Below, in pieces: positions 47,149 through 54,470 of a stretch of DNA of 64,000 bases. Origin of the DNA: an uncultured bacterium. GTDB lineage: Bacteria > Actinomycetota > Coriobacteriia > Coriobacteriales > Coriobacteriaceae. Position numbers and translations under genes: made by a program. Below the pieces are notes generated by a model. That model had not been told where the DNA came from. It worked only from the letters and a program-made list of their open reading frames with translations, and did not search any database. Location: contig CAJMLY010000002.1 in the NCBI GenBank assembly GCA_905214425.1, forward strand, positions 124,001 to 188,000. The letters run 5' to 3'. How positions within the stretch are numbered: position 1 is the first letter of the stretch; every line of letters starts with the position of its first letter.

Positions 47149-47176
47149 ATGACAGAACTGAGAAGCCCGGAATAAT
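47149..47176 (+). promoter_or_regulatory. Promoter of small RNA 2
   Basis: ATGACA at 47149-47154 and AATAAT at 47171-47176 are 16 bases apart, the same spacing as promoter 1. Confidence 0.6.
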
Positions 47177-47182
47177 GGAGCC

Positions 47183-47241
47183 AGTTAGAAACCCTCGGGT
47201 TTGCGGGGCGGGATCGTGAGAGCGATTCTGCCCTATTTTTT
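47183..47241 (+). ncRNA. Abi-associated small RNA 2
   Basis: About 59 bases. Hairpin 1 is AAACC-CTCG-GGTTT (47189-47202). Hairpin 2 pairs GGGCGGGATCG with CGATTCTGCCC through 11 unbroken pairs including G-U (47206-47233), ending in ATTTTTT. Compared with RNA 1 the stems differ in sequence but keep pairing, which supports conserved structure. Confidence 0.75.
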
Positions 47242-47244
47242 CCT

Positions 47245-47395
47245 CCGTCTGCCCCAAACCAAGTAGTTCGAAGATAGCCTGTAGGTGTCCTCGTGGGCGC
47301 CTTTTATTTTCAGGGAATCGGCCGCTTCATGAATGAGCGACCGGCTTGACCTAGATCGAACCGCCTTCATCTCCGTCTAGGCGCCGGCAATCAAC
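47245..47395 (+). other. Degenerate copy of the conjugative element's left end
   Basis: GGGCGCCTTTTATTTTCAGG at 47295 and GGCTTGACCTAGATCGAACC at 47343 match, in the same order, the terminator and the tandem GCTCGACCC repeat at 48489 and 48565. The hairpin (AGGTGTCC/GGGCGCCT) keeps pairing through G-U changes. No gene is seen. Confidence 0.5.
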
Positions 47396-47426
47396 ATCGT
47401 GAATCCGCACGTGCTACAATCCAACC

Positions 47427-47547
47427 ATCAGAGATGAAAACACAGTCCCCGTCGGGTAGTCGTGGGCGTGCGGGAGTCCGCATCAGTAACCTGCCTCCTT
47501 GGTTGTCCCTTCTCTGCATGGTCATCTACATAAAGGAGGAACCAGCC
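47427..47547 (+). promoter_or_regulatory. Leader of yjdF copy 2, candidate azaaromatic riboswitch
   Basis: It follows a TACAAT -10 at 47415-47420. It shares the region from GTCCGCATCAGTAACCTGCC to the start codon with copy 1 almost exactly; the 5' part (CCCCGTCGGG hairpin) is better developed than in copy 1. Assignment as a yjdF riboswitch is inferred from the gene it precedes. Confidence 0.55.
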
Positions 47548-47967
47548 ATGCAGATCAGCGTGTCGTCCACCCTGACCGTATATCACGACGGCCAATTCTG
47601 GGTCGGGCTGGCGGAGCATGTCGAGGACGGCAGATACGGCGCCGCCCGCATCGTCTTCGGCGCAGAACCGTCCAATGAGGAGATCCTGCGATTCGTTGTC
47701 AACAAATGGGCGAAGCTCTCGTTCTTCGGTCACGATTCGACCGAGGCGAGCAAGCCCGCGAAGAACCCCAAGCGACGCGCCCGCGAGGCGGCGAAAGCAC
47801 TTAAGCAGCCGGCGATGAGCACCAAGGCGCAGCAGGCGCTCGCGAATCAGCGGGAGACGATGAAGCGGGAATCGGCTCAAGCAAGAAGCCAGCGTCGCGC
47901 GGATGAGGCGGAGGCGCGCTTCGAGCAGCGAAAACTGAAGCGCAAACAGAAGCATCGCGGTCATTGA
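47548..47967 (+). CDS. yjdF: YjdF family protein (DUF2992), copy 2
   Basis: A 139-residue YjdF protein nearly identical to copy 1 through residue about 95, then about 80 percent alike, with the same ending KHRGH. AAAGGAGG precedes the ATG. The duplication includes about 75 bases of leader, so the copies arose by duplication or by separate insertion of related modules. It is followed by a hairpin terminator and then core 4. Confidence 0.88.
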   Translation: MQISVSSTLTVYHDGQFWVGLAEHVEDGRYGAARIVFGAEPSNEEILRFVVNKWAKLSFFGHDSTEASKPAKNPKRRAREAAKALKQPAMSTKAQQALANQRETMKRESAQARSQRRADEAEARFEQRKLKRKQKHRGH

Positions 47968-47992
47968 TACCACCATCAACCCATATATAGCA

Positions 47993-48024
47993 GCAGGCGT
48001 AGCTTCGATTGAAACTACGCCTGC
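47993..48024. terminator. Hairpin terminator after yjdF copy 2
   Basis: GCAGGCGTAG and CTACGCCTGC are perfect ten-bp arms around a 12-base loop, 25 bases past the stop codon. A second palindrome, TATAACGTTATA, lies at about 48034-48045. Confidence 0.65.
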
Positions 48025-48059
48025 CACCTGGTGCTATAACGTTATACAGAACGTATGTT

Positions 48060-48077
48060 CTATACCCACTCGATGAC
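48060..48077. other. Putative attachment core 4 (CTATACCCACTCGATGAC)
   Basis: Matches core 3 in 16 of 18 bases. It is the last copy before the conjugative element and could be its left attachment site. The following 400 bases (48,078-48,476) hold no gene I can support. Confidence 0.5.
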
Positions 48078-48476
48078 TAACCCAGTCCGAGCACTACCGA
48101 TGCGTGTCGCGTCATACCGCCTAAGAGCTGATTCGTTCAGAAAAGGTTCAGGGGGATCGTCGAGTTTATTGCGCCCTCGCGTTTTACAAAAGAGAGTACA
48201 AGGCCCTTTAGCTCGAATTATTGCATTTAGAACCCCGCCGCTCATCCATCCTAGCTTGCCCAAACAGCCCTCCCGCGATGTCCATGTCCCAACGGATGGG
48301 TACCATTTATCCGGGTGCACCTGGGGCAACGGGCCAGCAGGCCCGCGCAAGGTCGCTCGCATAACACGCAACATCAAACACGACAGAAGAGGCGAACGAC
48401 AGATGCCGGACCCCGGACGACAGCACCGCGGAAGACGAGCATTCCGACCACAACCGAACAACTCCAGCTACTAGGC

Positions 48477-48501
48477 AGGCGCCCGCATGGGCGCCTTTTA
48501 C
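48477..48501 (+). terminator. Terminator at the left end of the conjugative element
   Basis: AGGCGCCC-GCAT-GGGCGCCT is followed by TTTTACTTTT. It lies downstream of a 23-codon frame (48403-48474) that might be a leader peptide. Confidence 0.7.
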
Positions 48502-48564
48502 TTTTCAGGGACATAGCTGCGAGCTAAGGCACGCGGCTCATAGCCGTTTCGTGAAGGCACGACC

Positions 48565-48587
48565 AGCTCGACCCAGCTCGACCCGTC
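48565..48587. repeat. Tandem AGCTCGACCC repeat, copy 1
   Basis: AGCTCGACCC occurs twice in a row, ending GTC, about 120 bases before the first HTH gene. The same double repeat precedes the gene at 50777. Confidence 0.7.
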
Positions 48588-48705
48588 TCCGCTCCTGCCG
48601 TGCTTACCAATCGACATCAGGCGGTTCAATCGTCGCGCAGACGAAAAGGCACACGGTGTCGTGCGGTGTCCTCGCGCGGTGCCGCACGGGAAGATTGGAG
48701 GAACC

Positions 48706-48924
48706 ATGGCACGCACAGCCGAATGCGCCGCGCCCGAGGGAAGCCAAGATCGGGACGAATGGATGACGGTGATCGAGATGCAGGAGTACATGGGGGCGAG
48801 CCGGAGCAAGGCATACGACCTCGTCTGGTCGGGAGAGATCGACTCGTACAGGCTCGGAAGGAAGCTCCTGGTGTCGAGGGCGTCAGTGGACGCCTACATC
48901 GAGTCGAGGAGCGGCAGGAAATGA
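48706..48924 (+). CDS. Excisionase-like helix-turn-helix protein
   Basis: A 72-residue DNA-binding protein. MTVIEMQEYMGASRSKAYDL followed by YRLGRKLLVSRASVDAYIES is the HTH_17/excisionase pattern. GGAGG precedes the ATG. At the edge of the element it could act as a directionality factor or as the first regulator of the transfer operon. Confidence 0.85.
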   Translation: MARTAECAAPEGSQDRDEWMTVIEMQEYMGASRSKAYDLVWSGEIDSYRLGRKLLVSRASVDAYIESRSGRK

Positions 48925-49002
48925 CGGCGGCGACCGCCCCGGGAGCCGCCCGCGGCCGGGCACGCGAGGGAGCCTCGAGACGAAAGGAGCTCGAGGACGA
49001 CC

Positions 49003-49251
49003 ATGACCAAGAGCATTAGCAGGAGCCAGGTGAGGCTCATCGCATCGACCAACGCGATATTCGGCGCCGACGAGGCGTGCGCGATGCTGCGCATCAGCCG
49101 CGACGCCATGTACCGGCTCGCCAAGGACCCCGACGACCCGTTCCCGATCCGCTACATCGGCGGCAAGACTCGCGACGGCATCGTGCTGCACGACGAGCTC
49201 GTCGCATGGGTCGAGCGGAACAGCATCGTCGGCTCGCCCAGAAGGGGCTAG
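49003..49251 (+). CDS. Second excisionase/AlpA-like helix-turn-helix protein
   Basis: An 82-residue protein with IFGADEACAMLRISRDAMYRLAK (23 residues, about 19-41), a basic linker and GIVLHDELVAWVERN, an AlpA/HTH_17-like layout. It is related in shape, not closely in sequence, to the preceding protein. It ends six bases before the initiator-like gene. It may regulate replication or excision of the element. Confidence 0.75.
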   Translation: MTKSISRSQVRLIASTNAIFGADEACAMLRISRDAMYRLAKDPDDPFPIRYIGGKTRDGIVLHDELVAWVERNSIVGSPRRG

Positions 49252-49256
49252 CGCCG

Positions 49257-49772
49257 ATGGCAGCCGCAGGCCCGAAGGGGCGCGACGGCCCCTCCCCGCG
49301 CGAGTTCACGACGGTACGGCACTTCATGATGGCGGACCTGGGCCTCTCCGGCCTTCCCCTGCTCGTCTACGCACGCATCTTCGGTTTCTGCGACGCCGGG
49401 TGCGGCTACTTCGAGAGCAAGGGCGGCCTGGCCCGCTTCCTCAACGTGCAGGAGCGCAGCGTCCACCGCGCCATCCGCGACCTGCTCGATCGGGGCCTCA
49501 TCGAGGAGTGCGGCGTGCACGCCCCGGCGCGCGGGCACGCCACCAAGCGGTACCGCATCGTGCGCGAGAGACTGCCGCCCGGAGCGCTGGCAACCCCTGA
49601 CGGTTCGTCAGGGTTCCCGGCCCGAAAGGGTGACGAAATGACAGGGTTCGCCGAGAGCAAGGGTGACGAACCGTCAGGGTTCGCAGCCCGAACCCCTGAC
49701 GAGATGACAGGGAAACCCCTGACGATATGCCACCCAATAAGCAAAAGGGACAACAAGGACTTCAGAAGATAA
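49257..49772 (+). CDS. Helix-turn-helix replication initiator-like protein
   Basis: A 171-residue protein. The N-terminal winged-helix-like region (about 14-95; LLVYARIFGFCDAGCGYFES, FLNVQERSVHRAIRDLLDRGLI) resembles RepA_N/DnaD-like initiators that place a DnaC-type loader. The C-terminal third is low-complexity with repeats GDEMTGF, GDEPSGF and PDEMTGK encoded by iteron-like DNA repeats. The DnaC-like gene follows at once. Function as element replication initiator is inferred from the context. Confidence 0.65.
   Translation: MAAAGPKGRDGPSPREFTTVRHFMMADLGLSGLPLLVYARIFGFCDAGCGYFESKGGLARFLNVQERSVHRAIRDLLDRGLIEECGVHAPARGHATKRYRIVRERLPPGALATPDGSSGFPARKGDEMTGFAESKGDEPSGFAARTPDEMTGKPLTICHPISKRDNKDFRR
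49595..49724 (+). repeat. Iteron-like repeats with 33-bp period (candidate replication origin)
   Basis: Four 22-bp repeats start at 49595, 49628, 49661 and 49694, with a half copy at 49717. The type is CCCTGACGGTTCGTCAGGG, a palindrome; others vary (GGGTGACGAACCGTCAGGG). The period is exactly 11 codons of the initiator-like gene. Confidence 0.8.
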
Positions 49773-49786
49773 GGAAGGGGCGCCCG

Positions 49787-50575
49787 ATGGACCGAGCGGG
49801 ACTCATCACCCTGGAGCAGGCCCGTGCGGCCGGGCTCTCCTTCGACGAGCCGGAGCCGAGGGCGTGCCCGCACTGCGGCGCCGCCCTCGATCCGCTCGGC
49901 GCGGCGCTGGCGGGCAGGGTCGCCTGGGTCTCCGCCGCCCCCTGCCCGTGCGAGGGCGCAGCCAGCGAGCGGGAGTCCGAGGCGCGAAGGCGCGCGGCCC
50001 TCGCCGCCAAGGAGGAGGCCGCCCGCCGGGAGAAGGCGCTCTCGCGCGCGGGCATCCCCAGGCGCTACTGGGCCGCCGAGGCCGACCGCCCCGAGTTCGC
50101 CGAGTACATCGCCTCGTTCGCCGGCAACGGGGGCGCCGGGCTCTACATACACGGGGGCGTCGGCGCCGGCAAGACGCACGCCGCCTCCGCCATGGCCAGG
50201 CTGTTCGCCGAGGCCGGCTACGACGTCGCCTTCACGACGGCCAAGGGCATGCTCGAGCGCGTGAAGGCCACGTTCGACGAGGGCGGCACCGAGGCCGCCG
50301 TCGCGCGGTACGCCAAGTGCGACGTCCTCGTGCTCGACGACCTCGGCAAGGAGGACGCGACGGAATGGTCCGTCGGCACCGTGTTCAGCGTGCTCGATGC
50401 GCGCTACGAGGACATGCGCCCGACCATCGTCACGTCGAACTACGCGCCGGGCGCGCTGGCGGACAGGCTCGCAAGGCGCGGCGAGCGCGTCACGGCAGAG
50501 GCGATCGCGAGCAGGATCTCCCAGACCTGCAGGACCGTCTACCTGGGCGGAAGGGACAGGCGCCGCCTCGGCTAG
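49787..50575 (+). CDS. DnaC/IstB-like helicase loader ATPase
   Basis: A 262-residue AAA+ protein. An N-terminal region has a zinc-finger-like set (CPHCG and CPCEG), then Walker A IHGGVGAGKTHAASAMA (about 116-132), Walker B VLVLDDLGKEDATEW and sensor IVTSNYAPGAL. This is the DnaC/phage-loader class. AAGGAAGGGG precedes the ATG. With the initiator-like gene and iterons it makes a replication module, as known for several conjugative elements that replicate during transfer. Confidence 0.88.
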   Translation: MDRAGLITLEQARAAGLSFDEPEPRACPHCGAALDPLGAALAGRVAWVSAAPCPCEGAASERESEARRRAALAAKEEAARREKALSRAGIPRRYWAAEADRPEFAEYIASFAGNGGAGLYIHGGVGAGKTHAASAMARLFAEAGYDVAFTTAKGMLERVKATFDEGGTEAAVARYAKCDVLVLDDLGKEDATEWSVGTVFSVLDARYEDMRPTIVTSNYAPGALADRLARRGERVTAEAIASRISQTCRTVYLGGRDRRRLG

Positions 50576-50603
50576 CTTGTGCGCTTCCCGTGGAGGCGCG
50601 GAC

Positions 50604-50626
50604 GGCTCGACCCAGCTCGACCCATC
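50604..50626. repeat. Tandem GCTCGACCC repeat, copy 2
   Basis: GGCTCGACCC-AGCTCGACCC-ATC matches copy 1 in 21 of 23 bases. It lies about 150 bases before the gene at 50777 and directly after the loader gene, a likely promoter region of the transfer operon. Confidence 0.7.
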
Positions 50627-50776
50627 GCGGGCGGCCCCGATGCCCGCCGCAATCGAAATCGCTATACACGTCTTGGGCGGCGCCGGCGCGCCGGCACGCA
50701 CGCCTGCTCCGACTCGCACCGTGCCCCCATCGCGAGGACGCCGCCCGCCAAGCAACAAACGAAAGGCGGAGGGCCC

Positions 50777-51310
50777 ATGGACGGCTTCGAGAGGATAACC
50801 GGCCGCGAGCACGACGGGCTCGTGGAGAAGTGCCAGGAGAACGGCTGGCTCAAGGTCGGCGGCTTCGACTGGCAGGACGACCCGTTCCTCGAGGAGTACC
50901 CCTACGAGTTCTCCCGCACGGACAGCGTCGACAGGCTCCGCGAGGCGCTCGGCTCGGGCAACTGGGCCATACGCCAGGGGTTCTGCTACCGCGACCTCGC
51001 GTTCATCCAGCAGGTGGACGGCGGCGACGAGTGGTGGACGCTCAAGCGCGACGGCGACGCGTGGACCGGCTTCGAGAGCTGGAGCTTCGGCGCCATCGCC
51101 CAGGAGCCCGAGCGGTTCGAGCGCGCCATGCGCGACATGTGCGAGGCGACGCCGGAGCAGTGCCGCAGCGGCGAGTGGGCCCATCTGCACGAGAAGGCTC
51201 CCGAGCCGCTGGCGCAGCGCGCCGCGTCCGCCCGCGAGGCGAGCCGCGCGCACGCCGGGCAGGAAGCCCGCGCCCCAATGGCGCGCGAGAGGGCCGTCGG
51301 GGCCGAATAG
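50777..51310 (+). CDS. Unknown conjugative-element protein with shared C-terminal tail
   Basis: A 177-residue acidic, tryptophan-rich soluble protein I do not recognise (WAIRQGFCYRDLAFIQQVDG and WWTLKRDGDAWTGFESWSFG in the middle). Its C-terminus LAQRAASAREASRAH matches the tails of the proteins at 51367 and 60363. GGCGGAGG precedes the ATG. It is the first gene after the second tandem repeat and heads the transfer genes. Confidence 0.7.
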   Translation: MDGFERITGREHDGLVEKCQENGWLKVGGFDWQDDPFLEEYPYEFSRTDSVDRLREALGSGNWAIRQGFCYRDLAFIQQVDGGDEWWTLKRDGDAWTGFESWSFGAIAQEPERFERAMRDMCEATPEQCRSGEWAHLHEKAPEPLAQRAASAREASRAHAGQEARAPMARERAVGAE

Positions 51311-51366
51311 GGACGACCGGGGCGCGAAGGCGCCCTTTTTCATCTCGACTGGAAGGGAGGCGCGGG

Positions 51367-51918
51367 ATGGCGAGCGACTACGGGGACGAGGCGGGCGGCA
51401 AGCTGCTCGACTGGATGCTGAGGATCGGCCAGGAGGCCGGCGCCGAGGCAATGGCGCGCAGCGCGAGGGAGCTCTCCGAGCGCCTCGCGGGAATCCGCGG
51501 GACCATCGCCGGCGGGCGCGCCGAGCCCATCGCGGCCGACGGCGTGCCGGCCTACGCGAAGCTCAGCCTCGAGGAGCTCTCTGGGCTTCCCGAGTACGCG
51601 ACGATCAAGGAGGTCGTCTCCGACAAGCTGCGCGCCGCGTCGGTCGAGCACCACATCATCCCCGGCGAGGGCCGCGACTGGCTGCTCTTCAAGGTGGAGG
51701 ACGCCCCCGAGGTCGACGAGGCCTTCCGCCAGCTGGAGCAAGAGACGGGAAAGGCCGCCGATCGCGCAAGGGAGCGGCTCTCCGAGATCGCCGAGAGGCG
51801 CCGGGCGCCCGAGCGGCTGGCGGAGCGCGCCGAGCGGGCGCGCGAGGCGTCGAGGGCCCACAGCCAGGGCATCGGCCGGGACCGCGGCCCGCGCCAGATC
51901 GAGGGGCCCGAGAGATGA
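51367..51918 (+). CDS. DUF3801/PcfB-like conjugation protein
   Basis: A 183-residue protein. Its position before VirD4, its helical N-terminus (LLDWMLRIGQEAGAEAMARS) and a compact alpha/beta part (VEHHIIPGEGRDWLLFKVED) fit the PcfB/DUF3801 family, whose members bind the coupling protein and relaxosome. The C-terminus LAERAERAREASRAH is the tail shared with two neighbours. It overlaps the VirD4 gene by ATGA. GGAGG precedes the ATG. Confidence 0.6.
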   Translation: MASDYGDEAGGKLLDWMLRIGQEAGAEAMARSARELSERLAGIRGTIAGGRAEPIAADGVPAYAKLSLEELSGLPEYATIKEVVSDKLRAASVEHHIIPGEGRDWLLFKVEDAPEVDEAFRQLEQETGKAADRARERLSEIAERRRAPERLAERAERAREASRAHSQGIGRDRGPRQIEGPER

Positions 51919-53732
51919 GGTGGCAGGCGGCGGCCGCGCTGGCCGCGGCGGCGTTTGCCGCGGGAGACTTCGCGGCCGCGGCAATCGCGGCGTCGGGCGC
52001 GAGCCCGATCCTCGACCCGGAGGCCGCCATGGCGGCGATCCCCGCGGCGCTCCGCGCGGGGCGCGTCTTCTCCGCGGAGGCGGTTCCCCTGTGCGCCGGG
52101 ACCGCCTGCGCGTGCGGCGCGCTCCTCGCCTGGGCCCGCTCACTGGGGACCAAGGGGGCCCGGCGCGACGGCGAGGAGCACGGTAGCTCCAGGTGGGCCA
52201 CGCGCAAGGACATCGCGCCCTTCGGCGACCCCAAGGACCCCGACAACAACATCATCCTCACCGACAACGCGCGCATCCGCCTCGTGAGCCGCAGGTTCGA
52301 CCTCTCCACCGACACCAACGACAACGTGCTCGTGGTGGGAGGACCCGGCACCGGCAAGACGCGCTACTACGTCAAGCCGAACCTCCTGCAGGCCAACGCC
52401 AGCTTCTTCGTGACCGACCCGAAGGGCACGCTCATCCGCGAGATGGGCGGCGCGCTGGCGGAGCTCGGCTACGAGATCCGCGCGTTCGACACCATCGACT
52501 TCACGCGCTCCATGCGCTTCAACCCCATAGCCTACATACGCGACGAGGCGGGCGTCATCCGCTTCGCCCGCGGCATCGTCGCCAACACCGAGGGCGACGC
52601 CGACCACAAGGGCGACCCCTACTGGGAGAAGGCCGAGCGCCTGGTCTACACCGCGCTCACGGCCTACCTCGTCATGCACTGCGAGCCCGCCGACCGAAAC
52701 CTCGACGGGCTGCTCACGCTGCTCTCGCTCGCCGACGCCCGCGACGACCCGGGCTACATGAGCCCGCTCGACATGGTGTTCCGCGAGCTGGAGACCGGCG
52801 AGCGCTACGTCAGGCGCGGCGGCGCCTCGGCGGCGGGCGGATCGCTGCGCGGCTTTTCCGAGGAGGACGGCGCGTGGGAGTGGGTCAAGGTCCGCGAGCC
52901 CGCGCCGCCCGACGACTTCGCGCTCGCGAGCTACCGCGAGTTCCGCGTGGCCGCCGGCGACACCATGAAGTCGATGCTCTCGAGCTGCAACGTCCGCCTG
53001 AAGCCGCTTTCCATCCGCGCCGTGCGCGACCTCACCTCCAAAGACGAGCTCGACCTCGCCCACATGGGCGACGAGGGCGCCAAGGTCGCGCTCTTCGCGT
53101 CTATGAGCGACACCGACTCGACCTTCGACTTCCTGTTCGCCCTGCTCATGGATACGGCCGTGAGCGCGCTTTGCGCCGAGGCGCTCGAGGCGCACGGCGG
53201 CTCGCTGCCCACGACGGTGCACTTCGTCTTCGACGAGTTCGCCAACATCGGGCGCATACCCGACTTCGAGCGGACCATCGCCGTCACCCGCAGCAGGAAC
53301 ATCGCCGTCTCGATGATCGCCCAGTCGCTCTCGCAGCTGAAGGAGACCTACGGCGACAACAACGCCGAGACCATCGTGAACGCCTGCGACACGCTGCTCT
53401 ACCTGGGCGGCAAGGCGAACGAGACCAACGAGGAGATCAGCAAGATGGCCGGCAAGCAGACGGTGGCGAGCGAGACGCAGAGCGACTCGCGGGGCGCCGG
53501 CTGGACCCGGACCGTGAACCGCGGCATCTCCGAGCGCGACCTCATACAGCCCGCCGAGGTGGCGCGCATGCCGCGCGAGGACGCGCTCGTGCTCGTGAAC
53601 GGCTGCATGCCGCTCATGGACCGGAAGTACCGGCTCGAGCGCCACCCGCGCTCGCGCCTGCTCGAGGAGGCCACGCGCCGCGGCCCGTTCGACTTCGCGG
53701 AGTACCGCAGGCGGAAGGACGGCGCCTCGTGA
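51915..53732 (+). CDS. VirD4/TraG-family type IV coupling protein
   Basis: A 605-residue ATPase that brings the relaxase-DNA complex to the secretion channel. Two N-terminal hydrophobic segments (about 5-25 and 55-77) precede RWATRKDIAPFGDPKD, Walker A GGPGTGKTRYYVKPN (about 141) and Walker B VHFVFDEFANIGRIPDFE (about 434), then SRNIAVSMIAQSLSQL and the C-terminal TrwB/TraG region. Complete. The start overlaps the PcfB-like stop. Confidence 0.93.
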   Translation: MRWQAAAALAAAAFAAGDFAAAAIAASGASPILDPEAAMAAIPAALRAGRVFSAEAVPLCAGTACACGALLAWARSLGTKGARRDGEEHGSSRWATRKDIAPFGDPKDPDNNIILTDNARIRLVSRRFDLSTDTNDNVLVVGGPGTGKTRYYVKPNLLQANASFFVTDPKGTLIREMGGALAELGYEIRAFDTIDFTRSMRFNPIAYIRDEAGVIRFARGIVANTEGDADHKGDPYWEKAERLVYTALTAYLVMHCEPADRNLDGLLTLLSLADARDDPGYMSPLDMVFRELETGERYVRRGGASAAGGSLRGFSEEDGAWEWVKVREPAPPDDFALASYREFRVAAGDTMKSMLSSCNVRLKPLSIRAVRDLTSKDELDLAHMGDEGAKVALFASMSDTDSTFDFLFALLMDTAVSALCAEALEAHGGSLPTTVHFVFDEFANIGRIPDFERTIAVTRSRNIAVSMIAQSLSQLKETYGDNNAETIVNACDTLLYLGGKANETNEEISKMAGKQTVASETQSDSRGAGWTRTVNRGISERDLIQPAEVARMPREDALVLVNGCMPLMDRKYRLERHPRSRLLEEATRRGPFDFAEYRRRKDGAS

Positions 53733-53753
53733 CGGGGCCGCGGAGGGCGCGGG

Positions 53754-53774
53754 CCTCCCCCGCCGCGGGGGAGG
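53754..53774 (+). promoter_or_regulatory. Hairpin between VirD4 and the pilin-like gene
   Basis: CCTCCCCC and GGGGGAGG are perfect arms around GCCGC. A very similar CCTCCCC/GGGGAGG hairpin covers the sortase ribosome site at 63623-63645. It may modulate expression of downstream genes. Confidence 0.5.
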
Positions 53775-53816
53775 AGCAGCAAGGAACATCGTCAACCGAA
53801 AGCAAAGGAGAGCAGC

Positions 53817-54032
53817 ATGCTCGCAAACGTCATCAAGCTCGTGTCGGGCTGCGTGACCTTCCTCGGCGGCTTCCTGGTCGTGTGGGGAGCGGTCTCGCTC
53901 GGCCTGGCCATCAGGGAGCAGCAGGGCGGCCCGCAGATCGCGACCGCCATTTCCACCATCGCCGGCGGCGCGATCATCATCGCCGCGTCGGTCTACTTCG
54001 GGCAGCTGGACACGTCCTGGCTGCCGGCATAG
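53817..54032 (+). CDS. Maff2/VirB2-like small membrane protein
   Basis: A 71-residue protein with two hydrophobic helices (about 10-32 and 43-62) around a short polar loop (REQQGG). The size, the layout and the place before PrgI match Maff2-type proteins, the proposed VirB2-like subunits of Gram-positive conjugation systems. AAAGGAG precedes the ATG. Confidence 0.8.
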   Translation: MLANVIKLVSGCVTFLGGFLVVWGAVSLGLAIREQQGGPQIATAISTIAGGAIIIAASVYFGQLDTSWLPA

Positions 54033-54044
54033 GGGGCGTCGCGG

Positions 54045-54470
54045 ATGGCGCTCCGGATACCGGTGCAGAAGGACATCGGGGAGTACGAGGAGAAGATCGT
54101 CGGGAAGATGAGCCTGCGCACGCTCGCATGCGTGTCGCTCGGCTTCGGCAGCGCGGTCGGGGCGGCGGCCTTCGTCCACCTGGGCCTGCGCGCAGACGTC
54201 GCGGACGCGGCCTTCCCGATCATGCTCTGCAGCATGCCGTTCTGGCTCGCCGGGTTCTGGCGGCCCTTCGGCATGCGCGCCGAGGAGCTGCTGCCGCTTT
54301 TGGCGGCCCACGAGCTCTCCCCGCAGCTGCTCGCGTACGAGCCCTGCCTCGCCGGGAGCCTCCCCGAGGGCTCGCCGCGCCCGGGCCGCCCGGGACGTCG
54401 CGCGAGGCGCAGGGCAAGGAAGAAAGGAGCCGAGCTCTATGAGCCGAGCAAGAAGCAACAAGGAGAATAG
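54045..54470 (+). CDS. PrgI family (VirB3-like) conjugation protein
   Basis: A 141-residue membrane protein starting MALRIPVQKDIGEYEEKIVG, the signature N-terminus of PrgI proteins. Two hydrophobic helices (about 28-48 and 53-73) follow, then a basic, disordered tail. It anchors the VirB4 ATPase at the membrane. Its last 32 bases overlap the VirB4 gene in another frame. Confidence 0.9.
   Translation: MALRIPVQKDIGEYEEKIVGKMSLRTLACVSLGFGSAVGAAAFVHLGLRADVADAAFPIMLCSMPFWLAGFWRPFGMRAEELLPLLAAHELSPQLLAYEPCLAGSLPEGSPRPGRPGRRARRRARKKGAELYEPSKKQQGE

Noticed and set aside
42619..48077. A functional guaA gene at the attachment cores
   Set aside because: Only the last codons resemble guaA; no upstream GMP synthase sequence follows any copy.
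48060..48461. Minus-strand frame of 133 codons before the conjugative element
   Set aside because: Its composition is unlike a protein, its start lacks a ribosome site, and its end is simply the putative attachment core.
48403..48474. 23-codon plus-strand frame before the terminator, as a leader peptide
   Set aside because: It has a plausible position, but no codon bias, no recognisable attenuation peptide and no clear ribosome site, so it is not listed as a gene.
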